A stretch of DNA of 64,000 bases. Origin: Psychrobacter sp. LV10R520-6. Its GTDB lineage: Bacteria; Pseudomonadota; Gammaproteobacteria; Pseudomonadales; Moraxellaceae. The stretch is from positions 2,852,001 to 2,916,000 of the forward strand of contig NZ_LT900024.1 of assembly GCF_900182925.1 (NCBI RefSeq). Direction: 5' to 3'. A model generated the notes under the pieces. The model was not told the DNA's origin and did not search any database. It was given only the letters and a program-made list of their open reading frames with translations. This document shows, piece after piece, positions 19,570 through 29,669 of the stretch. Within the stretch, counting starts at the first letter, position 1; every line of letters begins with the position of its first letter. The translations under genes were made by a program, and so were the position numbers.

Positions 19570-21420
19570 ATGGCAACTAGACAAGATAATACCATTAGCA
19601 ACATCAAAACCCTAAACTATGACGCGATCATCGTTGGCGGTGGTGGGTCAGGTATGCGTGCCTCACTACATCTGGCCGAAGCGGGCATGAACGTTGCGGT
19701 AATCACCAAAGTATTCCCAACGCGTTCGCACACCGTTGCCGCTCAGGGCGGTATTGGTGCCAGCCTTGGTAACATGAGTAATGACAACTGGCATTTTCAC
19801 TTTTATGACACCGTCAAAGGGTCAGATTGGTTGGGTGATCAGGACGCTATTGAGTATATGTGCCGTGAAGCACCAAAAGTGGTGTATGAGCTTGAGCACA
19901 TGGGCATGCCATTTGACCGTAATGAAGATGGTACGATTTATCAGCGTCCGTTTGGTGGCCACACCTCAAACTACGGTGAAAAAGCGGTCCAACGTGCTTG
20001 TGCAGCAGCTGACCGTACGGGTCACGCAATGCTACATACGCTATATCAAAAAAACCTTGAACGAGGTACGCAGTTTTTCATTGAATGGATTGCACTGGAT
20101 TTGATCAAAGACGAAGCCGGCAATATTAATGGCGTCATCGCTCTTGAGCAAGAAACAGGTACGGTCGCGGTATTCCAAGCACCGATTACTGTCTTAGCAA
20201 CTGGTGGTGCAGGTCGTATCTTTGCCGCATCTACCAATGCTTATATTAATACTGGTGACGGTATTGGTATGGCGGTTCGTGCTGGTGTACCTCTACAGGA
20301 TATGGAATTCTGGCAGTTCCACCCAACGGGTGTCGCAGGCGCTGGCGTACTATTGACTGAAGGTTGTCGTGGTGAAGGGGCTATCTTACGTAATAAAGAT
20401 GGTGAAGCCTTTATGGAGCGTTATGCGCCTACCGTAAAAGACTTAGCACCCCGAGATTTAGTCTCGCGTTCAATGGATCAAGAGATTAAAGAAGGTCGTG
20501 GTTGTGGTCCTAATGCCGATCATATTGTTATGGACATGACCCATTTAGGGGTTGAAACTATTATGAAGCGCTTGCCATCGGTATTTGAGATTGGCAAAAA
20601 CTTTGCAAACGTTGATATCACTAAAGAGCCTATTCCGGTTATCCCAACCCTTCACTATATGATGGGCGGTATTCCTACTACCATTCATGGTCAAGTGATC
20701 ACGCCTGATCTAGAAGCAGGTACCGATGAAGAAGGTATATATAACGAAGGTACTGTAGTCAAAGGCCTTTATGCTATCGGTGAATGTGCGTGTGTTAGTG
20801 TCCACGGCGCTAATCGTTTAGGGACTAACTCCTTGCTTGATTTATTGGTCTTTGGTCGCGCCGCTGGTAAACATATCGTTGATGAATATCATCATGCTGA
20901 TCATACTTACAAACCGCTTGATCCTCATGTGCTCGACTTCACGGTTAACCGTTTAGACAAGCTACAACAGTCTACTGAAGGCTACAATGCGCAAGACGTG
21001 GCTGATGAGATTCGCGAAACCATGCAAAAGCATGCTAGCGTATTCCGCACCCAAGCAATGATGGACGAAGGGGTTGCAAAAATTCTAGCACTAGGTGATA
21101 AGATTGATCAAATTCATCTTGCTGATAAGTCACAAGTATTCAATACCGCGCGTATTGAGGCCTTTGAAGTGGCAAACCTTTACGAGGTAGCGAAAGCGAC
21201 TATGGTATCGGCAGCCCATCGTCATGAAAGTCGCGGCGCGCACAGTGTAGCGGACTATGATCGTCCAGAAGATGATGACTATGCACCAAACGGTCGTAAC
21301 GATCACGACTGGATGAAGCATACCTTGTGGTATTCTGAAGGCAACAAAATCGTCTATAAGCCTGTACGCAAAATTCCACTAACCGTAGATTATATTGAGC
21401 CAAAAGTTCGCGTCTACTAA
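19570..21420 (+). CDS. sdhA: succinate dehydrogenase flavoprotein subunit SdhA
   Basis: Catalytic subunit that oxidises succinate to fumarate on the cytoplasmic face. Seen: the FAD-binding Rossmann motif GGGGSGMRAS at 23-32, H54 in TRSHTVAAQGG for the covalent FAD link, HPTGVAGAGVLLTEGCRGEG at the substrate site, and the C-terminal HESRGAHSVADY. Length 616 against 588 in E. coli. TAGGAAAA at 19557-19564 gives a good ribosome site. It stands 398 bp after sdhD and 197 bp before sdhB, wide gaps for this operon. Confidence 0.98.
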   Translation: MATRQDNTISNIKTLNYDAIIVGGGGSGMRASLHLAEAGMNVAVITKVFPTRSHTVAAQGGIGASLGNMSNDNWHFHFYDTVKGSDWLGDQDAIEYMCREAPKVVYELEHMGMPFDRNEDGTIYQRPFGGHTSNYGEKAVQRACAAADRTGHAMLHTLYQKNLERGTQFFIEWIALDLIKDEAGNINGVIALEQETGTVAVFQAPITVLATGGAGRIFAASTNAYINTGDGIGMAVRAGVPLQDMEFWQFHPTGVAGAGVLLTEGCRGEGAILRNKDGEAFMERYAPTVKDLAPRDLVSRSMDQEIKEGRGCGPNADHIVMDMTHLGVETIMKRLPSVFEIGKNFANVDITKEPIPVIPTLHYMMGGIPTTIHGQVITPDLEAGTDEEGIYNEGTVVKGLYAIGECACVSVHGANRLGTNSLLDLLVFGRAAGKHIVDEYHHADHTYKPLDPHVLDFTVNRLDKLQQSTEGYNAQDVADEIRETMQKHASVFRTQAMMDEGVAKILALGDKIDQIHLADKSQVFNTARIEAFEVANLYEVAKATMVSAAHRHESRGAHSVADYDRPEDDDYAPNGRNDHDWMKHTLWYSEGNKIVYKPVRKIPLTVDYIEPKVRVY

Positions 21421-21529
21421 TCAGTTTTATGGTTAGTAAGCAACCGCGTATCCTAGGTGTACGAATAGCTTAAACGTTTTATCCCTTATTAATTTATTAA
21501 AAAGGTGACCGCCAGCGACAAACCCATGC

Positions 21530-21564
21530 CAGCGCTAGTATAAACCAGAGTAACTTTAGCGCTG
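21530..21564 (+). other. sdhA-sdhB intercistronic stem-loop
   Basis: Perfect 8-bp stem CAGCGCTA (21530-21537) with TAGCGCTG (21557-21564), 19-nt loop, extendable by an AGT/ACT helix with one bulge. There is no T-run, so it is more likely an RNA-processing or stability element than a terminator. Confidence 0.45.
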
Positions 21565-21617
21565 TTATGATGCCTCTTTTGTCTGCCCGCCGTCACCTAT
21601 GTGTGGAGTTTAGCATT

Positions 21618-22328
21618 ATGAGCCGAGGTACTCGCACCATCGAAATCTATCGCTACGATCCTGATCAGGACGCAGCGCCACGTATGCAAACTTATACGGT
21701 TGAGCTGCTTGAGTCAGACCGTATGTTGCTTAACGTTTTATTACGCCTAAAAAAGCAAGACGAAACCATTACTTTCCGTCGTTCGTGCCGCGAAGGCATT
21801 TGCGGGTCTGATGGTATGAATATTAATGGTAAAAACGGCTTGGCATGTCTAATAAACATGAACACTTTGCCTGAAAAAGTTACCATTCGTCCGTTACCAG
21901 GCTTACCAGTAGTTCGTGATTTGGTGGTCGATATGAACCAATTCTATGAGCAATATGAAAAAGTACATCCGTTCTTAATCAATGACCAACCAGCGCCGCC
22001 AACCGAGCGCCTACAGTCACCTGAGCAGCGTGAAAAGATGAACGGTCTATATGAATGTATCTTATGCGCTTGCTGTTCAACCAGTTGCCCATCGTTTTGG
22101 TGGAATCCTGATAAGTTCTTAGGGCCAGCCGCATTATTGAGCGCCAACCGCTTTGTAATGGACAGCCGTGATACCGATACCCAAGCACGTTTGGCACGCT
22201 TAGATGATCCCTTTAGCTTATTCCGTTGCCGCGGTATCATGAACTGTGTTGCCGTATGTCCAAAAGGCTTGAACCCAACTAAAGCGATCGGTAATCTACG
22301 TAATATGTTGATTGACGAAGCGGGTTAA
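21618..22328 (+). CDS. sdhB: succinate dehydrogenase iron-sulfur subunit SdhB
   Basis: Carries the [2Fe-2S], [4Fe-4S] and [3Fe-4S] clusters that pass electrons from FAD to ubiquinone. From the ATG at 21618: [2Fe-2S] ligands C57, C62, D65 and C77 in SCREGICGSDGMNINGKNGLAC; CILCACCSTSCPSFWW; and CRGIMNCVAVCPKGLNP. The Asp in place of one [2Fe-2S] Cys is the normal enterobacterial arrangement. GGAG at 21605-21608 supports this start; the frame is open 17 codons further up but without family similarity. 236 residues (E. coli 238). Confidence 0.97.
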   Translation: MSRGTRTIEIYRYDPDQDAAPRMQTYTVELLESDRMLLNVLLRLKKQDETITFRRSCREGICGSDGMNINGKNGLACLINMNTLPEKVTIRPLPGLPVVRDLVVDMNQFYEQYEKVHPFLINDQPAPPTERLQSPEQREKMNGLYECILCACCSTSCPSFWWNPDKFLGPAALLSANRFVMDSRDTDTQARLARLDDPFSLFRCRGIMNCVAVCPKGLNPTKAIGNLRNMLIDEAG

Positions 22329-22418
22329 GTTTACCAGTCGTTGAACGGCTCGTTTAGAGCTGAGCATTCAGAGATTAGAGACTGGGGCCTAGAGATAAAT
22401 ATTTAATTATAACCATAC

Positions 22419-22451
22419 AAAAACACCGCCCAATAATTTGGCGGTGTTTTT
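22419..22451 (+). terminator. terminator of sdhCDAB
   Basis: Perfect 12-bp stem (22419-22430 with 22440-22451), 9-nt loop, closing T-run. It separates sdhCDAB from the suc genes, which then need their own promoter. Confidence 0.9.
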
Positions 22452-23515
22452 CATTATCGATAAAACGAAAGTATGGTTAAGCTTGGACCAAATAACAAAA
22501 AGCAAAGTAGAAAGTGTAGAAGTAACAGCTGTAAACGACGGTTGGCACAATCGATATTGTACTTTCTTGATTCAAAGTGTCGTCTAGAAATTTAAAGTTT
22601 GGGGGTAAGAAAGGACTGGTTTTAAGTTATGGTCAAGTGCCTATTTTGCTTTTACCCTTTAGCAACTTATAGTTTCACAAAACAATACCATTATCTATCA
22701 CTTGGGATAAAAATTTGGTTGCAAAAATGCTATCATAGTAGCGGTAAATTTCATCACCCTTCAATTGCGGTTTAATTGTATATTTATGATGGTATATCTA
22801 TTGTTTGATCTTATAGAAAGACTCATAATAAGCATGATTGAAACGAAGATGATAACGGATATTTATTACGTAAATACTTAGTATTGAACAAACAAACTAT
22901 GTGAAGTAATTTTGCCATGCTACCCTAGGTAGCAATTTATGTTTGGTACAAATGACAATGCACCTTAGTTATAAAAGACGCTTTTAAATGGCCGACTAGT
23001 TGTTAGCAATTAGTCCAGTGGTAAGTGTAATAAATGACTTAATCATAAGCTAATTGAATTAAATAACCGTCTATTATTCTTTATTATTAATAAAGTTATT
23101 AATATATTGGTTATGGCTGATGTCATTATATATAAATTAATGTTGTGAAACGAGGCTATTAACAAGACCGAACGTTCACAAATAATTTTAACTGCGATAT
23201 TGCCATTGTAATAAAGACTTTATGCCACTACTTAATTTGTCGTTTACCTTGTAAATATTAACCACAAAGTAAATTATGAGAAAAGGGTGAAATCTAAGTT
23301 TTATATTATGACCGTTTATATTTATTATGATTGCTAATGGCTAGCTATTAGCAACTATCTATAACAGTGATGCTACAACAGTAATAAATAACAATAGCTT
23401 TCCTAGTAAATAATCCTTTACGATATATGTCAACTTGTCTAAATGCCTAGCATACGACGGATTACACAACAATAAGCACGTTTCCATTCATTTATCTATC
23501 AAATAGACGATCATT
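22452..23515. other. long sdhB-sucA spacer with palindromes
   Basis: About 1.06 kb, strongly AT-rich, no credible gene. It holds a 17-nt palindrome at 23079-23095 (CTTTATTA-T-TAATAAAG), an ACAAT-CGAT-ATTGT hairpin at 22547-22560, and a 24-nt palindrome centred on CTAG at 23331-23354. The suc promoter must lie here. sucA itself has only a weak ribosome site. Confidence 0.45.
23331..23354. promoter_or_regulatory. 24-nt palindrome upstream of sucA, possible operator
   Basis: Arms TTGCTAAT (23331-23338) and ATTAGCAA (23347-23354) are perfect, and the inner bases GG-CTAG-CT extend the dyad. It is centred about 175 bp before the sucA start. It has the form of a dimeric repressor site; the binding protein is unknown. 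Confidence 0.4.
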
Positions 23516-26383
23516 ATGAATAGTATAACTAAAGAAGCTGAAGGCGTAGACCATACTGAGCTCGCCGCTGATAACGCCCACTATATTGAATCTCTCTATG
23601 AACAATACCTAAGCGACCCGACCAGCGTCGATACGGATTGGCAAGATTACTTTAAGCAGTATCAATCCCCTAATGATGCTAAGCATAATGCGATTAAAGA
23701 CCAATTCTTATTGCTGGCACGTAATCAAACAGCTAATAAAGGCAGCACCACGTCTGAAAGCGCAGCAACTGCAGGTTCAGCCAATTGTGCAGATCCTAAG
23801 CAAATGGGCGTGCAGCAGCTTATTTCTGCTTACCGCCGCCGTGGTCATCGCCGCGCACAGCTTGATCCTCTAGAGTTGCACCCACGTGCCGAAGTTGAAG
23901 ATTTAACTCTGTCGTATCATGGTTTATCAGAAGCAGATCTTGATACCGTATATCCTACTGGCGATTTAGACATTGGTAAGACCGAAGCGCCATTACGTGA
24001 GATTATTGAGATCATGGAGCGTATTTATTGCCGCTATCTCGGCATAGAGTACATGCACGTGACCACCAGCATTGAAAAGCGTTGGATGGAAAAATATCTT
24101 GAAACCAATCTAGGTTATATTAAATTTGATGACGAAAAACGTTTGTCTATTCTTGAGCGTTTAACGGCGGCCGAAGGATTAGAGAAGTATTTAGCCCGTA
24201 AATATACTGGCGTGAAGCGTTTTGGACTAGAGGGCGGTGAAAGCTTTATTCCTGCACTTAACGAAATCATCCAACGAGCGGGTGGCTACGGTACCAAAGA
24301 GATGGTCATCGGTATGGCTCACCGTGGTCGATTGAACTTATTGGTTAACGTTTTGGGCAAAAATCCAGCAGATTTGTTTGATGAGTTCGACGGCAAAGTA
24401 CAGCCAGAAAAAGGCTCCGGTGACGTTAAATACCATAATGGTTATTCGTCTAACGTGATGACGCCAGGCGGTGAAGCGCATTTAGCTTTGGCCTTTAACC
24501 CGTCGCATCTGGAGATTGTTTCGCCCGTTATCCAAGGGTCAGTACGTGCGCGTCAAGTTCGTCGTAATGACACTGATGGTAACTTAGTATTACCGATTGT
24601 GATTCATGGCGATGCCGCATTTTCAGCTCAAGGGGTGGTGCAAGAAACCTTCCAAATGTCACAAACTCGCGCTTATACCACTGGCGGTACGGTTCGTATT
24701 GTTATTAATAACCAAGTAGGCTTTACCACCAGTCGTCAAGAAGATGCACGCTCAACAGAATACTGTACTGACGTGGCAAAAATGGTGCATGCGCCTATTT
24801 TACACGTCAATGGCGATGATCCTGAGTCAGTAATATTTGCAGCTCAGCTCGCGCTTGACTATCGTCATGAGTTTGGCAAAGACATTATTATTGACTTGTT
24901 TTGCTATCGCCGTAATGGCCATAACGAAGCAGATGAGCCCTCCGCCACCCAGCCACTTATGTACGCAGTGATTAAAAAATTGCCAACCACTCGTGCTATC
25001 TATGCCAAAAAGCTTATTGAAGAAGGCGTCATTACCAGTGCTGAAGAAACCCAGTACGAAGATGAATATCGCGAATCACTGGATCGCGGCGAATATGTGG
25101 TCAATTCTTTAGTCCTTGAGCCTAATACTGAATTATTCATTGACTGGGAACCCTATTTGGGTCATGACTTGGTTGACGAATGGGATACCAGTGTCGATAT
25201 CGAAAAGTTAAAAGGTTATGGTCGCAAAATGGCAGAGATGCCAGAAGGCTATAAGCTACAGCGCCAAGTACAGAAAGTCGTTGATCAGCGCTTAGCCATG
25301 CAAACCGGTGAAGAGCCTTTAAACTGGGGCGCAGCTGAAACCTTAGCATACGCGACACTAGTGGATCATGACAACACCTTAGTCCGTATCACTGGTGAAG
25401 ATGTGGGTCGTGGTACTTTTGCTCATCGCCATAGCGAACTATATAATATCAATGATGGCAGCATGTATGTGCCACTTGCCCATATGAGTGACACGCAATC
25501 GCGTTTTGCTATTTACAACTCATTGTTATCAGAAGAAGCTGTTCTGGCCTTTGAATATGGTTATGCGACCACAGTTCCGAACGCTTTAATCGTTTGGGAA
25601 GCGCAGTTCGGTGACTTCGTCAACGGCGCACAAGTGGTCATTGACCAGTTTATCGCAAGTGGCGAAACCAAGTGGCAGCGCGTTTGTGGTTTGACTATGC
25701 TGTTACCGCACGGCTTTGAAGGTCAAGGTCCTGAGCATTCTTCAGCCCGTCTTGAGCGCTTCTTACAGTTGTGTGCTGAAGACAATATGCAGGTCATCAC
25801 GCCAACCACGCCCGCGCAAATTTATCATGCGCTCCGTCGTCAAGCAGTGCGTCCAATTCGTAAGCCGTTGATTGTGATGTCCCCTAAGAGCTTACTTCGT
25901 CATAAGCTTGCGACCTCACAGTTAGAAGAGCTGGCAAATGGTAAGTTTGAAACTATATTGCCAGAGATGGATCAGCAGAATGCCGATGAGGTAACACGCT
26001 TAGTGTTATGTGGCGGTAAGGTCTATTATGACTTACTGGAGCAGCGCCGTGCCTTAGGTCTGGATCATGTTGCTATTGTTCGTATCGAGCAGCTGTATCC
26101 GCTACCAGAAGAGCGCTTGATTGCTGAAATTGATAGATATAGTAATCTAAAAGAGATCGTTTGGACGCAAGAAGAACCATTAAATCAGGGTGCCTGGTAT
26201 TATTTAGCTCCTGATATGTACCGCATTGTGGTACCGCATCCAACCAAAGCAAAAGTTTTAGAGCCAGTTGCACGTCCTGCAAGTGCTGCACCTGCGACTG
26301 GTTCTGCAAAATTACACCTTCAGCAGCAACAAGCATTAATCGCTGGCAGTCTTGGCGTTAGTGTCGATGAGTTGGCTAAGTAA
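23516..26383 (+). CDS. sucA: 2-oxoglutarate dehydrogenase E1 component
   Basis: Thiamine-diphosphate-dependent E1 that decarboxylates 2-oxoglutarate and succinylates the SucB lipoyl group. Seen: N-terminal YIESLYEQYLSDPTSVDTDW, which docks the E2 core, LVNVLGKNPADLFDEF, the ThDP-binding HGDAAFSAQGVVQETFQMS ... IVINNQVGFTT, YRRNGHNEADEPSATQP, and the transketolase-like C-terminal half with LLPHGFEGQGPEHSSARLERFLQL. Length 955 (E. coli 933). First gene of sucA-sucB-lpd-sucC-sucD, the Pseudomonas-type order with lpd inside the cluster. Confidence 0.98.
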   Translation: MNSITKEAEGVDHTELAADNAHYIESLYEQYLSDPTSVDTDWQDYFKQYQSPNDAKHNAIKDQFLLLARNQTANKGSTTSESAATAGSANCADPKQMGVQQLISAYRRRGHRRAQLDPLELHPRAEVEDLTLSYHGLSEADLDTVYPTGDLDIGKTEAPLREIIEIMERIYCRYLGIEYMHVTTSIEKRWMEKYLETNLGYIKFDDEKRLSILERLTAAEGLEKYLARKYTGVKRFGLEGGESFIPALNEIIQRAGGYGTKEMVIGMAHRGRLNLLVNVLGKNPADLFDEFDGKVQPEKGSGDVKYHNGYSSNVMTPGGEAHLALAFNPSHLEIVSPVIQGSVRARQVRRNDTDGNLVLPIVIHGDAAFSAQGVVQETFQMSQTRAYTTGGTVRIVINNQVGFTTSRQEDARSTEYCTDVAKMVHAPILHVNGDDPESVIFAAQLALDYRHEFGKDIIIDLFCYRRNGHNEADEPSATQPLMYAVIKKLPTTRAIYAKKLIEEGVITSAEETQYEDEYRESLDRGEYVVNSLVLEPNTELFIDWEPYLGHDLVDEWDTSVDIEKLKGYGRKMAEMPEGYKLQRQVQKVVDQRLAMQTGEEPLNWGAAETLAYATLVDHDNTLVRITGEDVGRGTFAHRHSELYNINDGSMYVPLAHMSDTQSRFAIYNSLLSEEAVLAFEYGYATTVPNALIVWEAQFGDFVNGAQVVIDQFIASGETKWQRVCGLTMLLPHGFEGQGPEHSSARLERFLQLCAEDNMQVITPTTPAQIYHALRRQAVRPIRKPLIVMSPKSLLRHKLATSQLEELANGKFETILPEMDQQNADEVTRLVLCGGKVYYDLLEQRRALGLDHVAIVRIEQLYPLPEERLIAEIDRYSNLKEIVWTQEEPLNQGAWYYLAPDMYRIVVPHPTKAKVLEPVARPASAAPATGSAKLHLQQQQALIAGSLGVSVDELAK

Positions 26384-26431
26384 GTGCTACCAATATAAAA
26401 CGTATCAATCGGGCGATGACAGTTAGCACTT
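26382..26431 (+). other. sucA-sucB intercistronic stem-loop
   Basis: AAGTGCTA (26382-26389, beginning inside the sucA stop codon) pairs perfectly with TAGCACTT (26424-26431). The 34-nt loop holds a second small helix, TCAATCG with CGATGA. No T-run follows. Confidence 0.45.
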
Positions 26432-26501
26432 TATGACTCAAGCTGACTGCCTATCACGACTTAATAATAAATAGTAATATCCAAATCTAAGGAGTATATC
26501 G

Positions 26502-27776
26502 ATGGCTGAGATCAAAGCCCCCGTTTTTCCAGAATCGGTTGCCGATGGCACAATCGTTGAATGGCATGTCACTGAAGGCCAACAAGTTAACCGTGATGAC
26601 CTATTAGCTGAAATTGAAACTGATAAAGTCGTATTAGAAGTCGTTGCGCCTGATAATGGTGTAGTGACCAAAATCGTCAAGCAAGTTGATGATACGGTAT
26701 TGTCTGATGAGCTGATCGCAGAATTCGAAGCGGGCGCAAGCGGTAGCGCTGATGCCAGTGCCAGTGCGGATGACAATAGCAGTGCTCCTGCTGTAGATCC
26801 AGATCAACCAGCTGCGCCTGTTCAAGCAAAACAAGCAGCTGATGGCGGCGAGCCTGTACAGGTCACTGACAAAAAAGACAGTGTTGAAGCGGATCATAAA
26901 GATCAAAGCCCAGCGGTACGTAAAGCAGCTAAAGAAAGCGGCGTTGATCCTAAAGATGTTGAAGGTAGTGGTCGCGGCGGTCGTGTGACTAAAACTGATA
27001 TGGCAAGCCCAACCTTAAAAGCAGATAGCAGCATTACTACTGATAGTGGTCGTCCTGTCGCTGAGTCAGCCGGCGAGCGTAGTGAAAAACGCGTACCTAT
27101 GACTCGTCTGCGTAAGCGTGTGGCCGAACGTTTGTTATCAGCGTCACAAGATACAGCGATGCTGACTACATTTAACGAAGTTAATATGAAGCCATTAATG
27201 GATCTTCGTGCCAAATACAAAGAAAAATTTGAGAAGCGTCATGGTGTCCGTCTAGGCTTTATGTCCTTGTTCATACGCGCAGCTACTGAAGCACTTAAAC
27301 GCTTCCCAGCCGTCAATGCGTCACTTGATGGCGATGATATCGTCTATCATGGTTACTATGATATCGGTGTTGCGGTTTCATCAGATCGTGGTTTGGTAGT
27401 TCCGGTATTACGTGATACTGATAAGATGAGCATGGCTGATGTTGAAAGTAAGATCCGTGAGCTTGGTGGTCTGGCCCAAAAAGGCAAATTGGGTCTAGAT
27501 GATATGATTGGCGGTACGTTTACCATTTCAAATGGCGGCGTCTTTGGCTCATTAATGTCAACGCCTATTTTGAACCCACCCCAAACCGCTATCTTAGGTA
27601 TGCATGCTATCAATGATCGCCCAATGGCAGTCGATGGCAAAGTTGAAATTCTACCTATGATGTATTTGGCGCTATCATATGATCATCGCATGATCGATGG
27701 TAAAGAAGCGGTACAGTTCTTAGTGACTATTAAAGAGCTGGTAGAAGATCCATCACTACTTTTATTAGACCTATAA
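26502..27776 (+). CDS. sucB: dihydrolipoyl succinyltransferase (2-oxoglutarate dehydrogenase E2)
   Basis: Core of the complex: takes the succinyl group from SucA onto its lipoyl arm and passes it to CoA. Seen: lipoyl domain 1-75 with lipoylated K42 in [10 protein letters not shown], an Ala/Asp/Gln-rich linker 80-130, an E1/E3-binding domain at about 134-165 ([27 protein letters not shown]), and the catalytic domain 195-424 with H395 and D399 in SYDHRMIDG. 424 residues. AAGGAG 7 nt before the ATG is a strong ribosome site. Confidence 0.98.
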   Translation: MAEIKAPVFPESVADGTIVEWHVTEGQQVNRDDLLAEIETDKVVLEVVAPDNGVVTKIVKQVDDTVLSDELIAEFEAGASGSADASASADDNSSAPAVDPDQPAAPVQAKQAADGGEPVQVTDKKDSVEADHKDQSPAVRKAAKESGVDPKDVEGSGRGGRVTKTDMASPTLKADSSITTDSGRPVAESAGERSEKRVPMTRLRKRVAERLLSASQDTAMLTTFNEVNMKPLMDLRAKYKEKFEKRHGVRLGFMSLFIRAATEALKRFPAVNASLDGDDIVYHGYYDIGVAVSSDRGLVVPVLRDTDKMSMADVESKIRELGGLAQKGKLGLDDMIGGTFTISNGGVFGSLMSTPILNPPQTAILGMHAINDRPMAVDGKVEILPMMYLALSYDHRMIDGKEAVQFLVTIKELVEDPSLLLLDL

Positions 27777-27782
27777 GCTCGT

Positions 27783-27814
27783 AAGCTTGTATTGGCAACC
27801 GCTGATACAAGCTT
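27783..27814 (+). terminator. sucB-lpd terminator-like attenuator
   Basis: Perfect 10-bp stem AAGCTTGTAT / ATACAAGCTT (27783-27792 with 27805-27814), 12-nt loop, then TTTA. The short T-tract and position inside the suc cluster suggest partial termination or 3'-end stabilisation of sucAB mRNA. Confidence 0.55.
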
Positions 27815-27839
27815 TTTACCTTTGTTATAGTGGTTATCC

Positions 27840-27884
27840 TAGTTATTTAGAACTTAGTCATCTAGATGTTAGTCATTTAGATCT
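27840..27884 (+). repeat. 15-nt tandem repeat between sucB and lpd
   Basis: Three adjacent 15-nt units start at 27840, 27855 and 27870, with consensus TAGTCATTTAGATCT. A partial fourth unit begins at 27885. The units differ at 2-5 positions. Confidence 0.7.
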
Positions 27885-28074
27885 TAGCTATTCTTCACAT
27901 CTCATTACCGTGTAAGTAATAATTTAAGTAAATCTGGTAATCATTCATTATTATCAATCAATGATAAACGCATATAGCCTACTGAAGTAGCGTATTAACT
28001 ATACGGTTGGCATGCGGCTCGTTTAAATGATCTGAACACTAAATTAAACTATAAATAAAATATGGAAACGTATT

Positions 28075-29526
28075 ATGAAAGACAATTATGATTTAGTCGT
28101 CATTGGTGGCGGCCCTGGTGGTTATGAAGCCGCTATCCGTGCAGGACAGCTTGGTATGAGCGTTGCTTGTATCGAAAAACGTATTTATAAAGGCGAGCCA
28201 GCTCTTGGTGGAACCTGCTTAAACGTGGGTTGTATCCCATCAAAAGCCTTACTTGATAGCTCTCATCGTTTCGAAGCCACTAAGCATGATCTTGACGAAC
28301 ATGGTATCAGCACCGGTGATGTTGCTATCGATGTTGAAAAAATGATTACCCGTAAAGAAGGCATCGTCAAGCAATTGACTGGCGGTATTGCTGCTTTATT
28401 AAAAGGCAATGGCGTTGATTGGCTACAAGGCTGGGGCACGTTAGTTGACGGCACTGGCACTGATAAAAAAGTTAAATTTACGGCCCTTGCTGACGAAGCA
28501 GAAAGCACCATTACTGCCAAAAATGTTATCCTAGCGGCAGGTTCAGTCCCTATTGATATTCCAGTTGCCAAAACTGATGATGATCGTATCGTGGATTCAA
28601 CCGGCGCGCTTGATTTCACTGAAGTACCTAAGCGTTTGGGCGTGATTGGTGCTGGCGTTATTGGTCTTGAGCTTGGTTCTGTATGGCGTCGCCTAGGTAG
28701 CGAGGTGGTTGTTTATGAAGCGTTACCTAAACTCTTAGCTGCTGTTGATAAAGATATGGCCAAAGAAGCCGGTAAAATATTCAAAAAACAAGGCCTCGAT
28801 ATCCGCGTTGATACCAAAGTCATCAATGCCGAAGTGCAAGGTGATGAAGTAGTCGTTACTAGTGAGAATAAAGGCGAATCTCTCGATGAACGCTTTGATA
28901 AACTTATCGTTTGTGTTGGTCGCCGTGCTTATTCTGAAAAATTGCTTGGTGAAGATAGCGGTATCAAGCTGACTGAACGCGGTCTCATCGATGTTAATGA
29001 TCAATGCCAAACCAATCTCGATGGCGTTTATGCTATCGGTGATTTGATTCGTGGCCCTATGCTTGCGCATAAAGCCATGGAAGAGGGCATGATGGCCGTT
29101 GAGCGTATTCATGGCGAAAAAACTCAGGTTAACTACGATACTATCATCAATGTTATCTATACCCATCCTGAGATTGCTTGGGTTGGTCTTAATGAGCAAG
29201 AAGCAACTGAAGCGGGTTATGAAGTCAAAATCGGTTCATTTAACCTAGCAGCCAATGGCCGTGCGCTTGCTCAAAGTGAAACTCAAGGTTCTGTCAAAGT
29301 TGTGGCCGATGCCAAGACAGATCGCTTGCTAGGTATGCATGTTATCTCTGCTGGTGCGGGTGATATTGTCCATCAAGGTATGATTGCGATGGAGTTTGTC
29401 TCTAGTATCGAAGACTTGCAGCTGATGACCTTTGCTCACCCAACCATATCAGAAGCAGTCCATGAAGCTGCGTTGTCAGCAGATGGGCGCGCTATTCACG
29501 CCATTCAGCGTAAAAAGCGCAAGTAA
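28075..29526 (+). CDS. lpd: dihydrolipoyl dehydrogenase (E3)
   Basis: FAD enzyme that reoxidises the dihydrolipoyl arm with NAD+, shared by 2-oxo-acid dehydrogenase complexes. Seen: FAD motif [10 protein letters not shown] at 11-20, redox disulfide C48/C53 in [19 protein letters not shown] motif [13 protein letters not shown] near 208-220, [16 protein letters not shown], and the C-terminal [15 protein letters not shown] with the active-site His-Glu pair. 483 residues. Placement between sucB and sucC suggests it chiefly serves 2-oxoglutarate dehydrogenase, as Pseudomonas LpdG does. Confidence 0.97.
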   Translation: MKDNYDLVVIGGGPGGYEAAIRAGQLGMSVACIEKRIYKGEPALGGTCLNVGCIPSKALLDSSHRFEATKHDLDEHGISTGDVAIDVEKMITRKEGIVKQLTGGIAALLKGNGVDWLQGWGTLVDGTGTDKKVKFTALADEAESTITAKNVILAAGSVPIDIPVAKTDDDRIVDSTGALDFTEVPKRLGVIGAGVIGLELGSVWRRLGSEVVVYEALPKLLAAVDKDMAKEAGKIFKKQGLDIRVDTKVINAEVQGDEVVVTSENKGESLDERFDKLIVCVGRRAYSEKLLGEDSGIKLTERGLIDVNDQCQTNLDGVYAIGDLIRGPMLAHKAMEEGMMAVERIHGEKTQVNYDTIINVIYTHPEIAWVGLNEQEATEAGYEVKIGSFNLAANGRALAQSETQGSVKVVADAKTDRLLGMHVISAGAGDIVHQGMIAMEFVSSIEDLQLMTFAHPTISEAVHEAALSADGRAIHAIQRKKRK

Positions 29527-29594
29527 AGAACGGACGTTTTACAACCTGACCAAGCAATAGCGCTCGCCATTATATGAGTACTATGGCTTTTGTC

Positions 29595-29628
29595 ACAAGT
29601 GTGTAGGCAGATATTGCTGCGCACTTGT
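29595..29628 (+). other. lpd-sucC intercistronic stem-loop
   Basis: ACAAGTGTG...GCAG pairs with CTGC-GCACTTGT (29595-29610 with 29617-29628) through two helices split by an internal loop. It is followed by TTTCACTTTTT, so it may act as a weak terminator. Confidence 0.5.
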
Positions 29629-29669
29629 TTTCACTTTTTATTAATTGTAAAAAATAAAGGATACAATCA

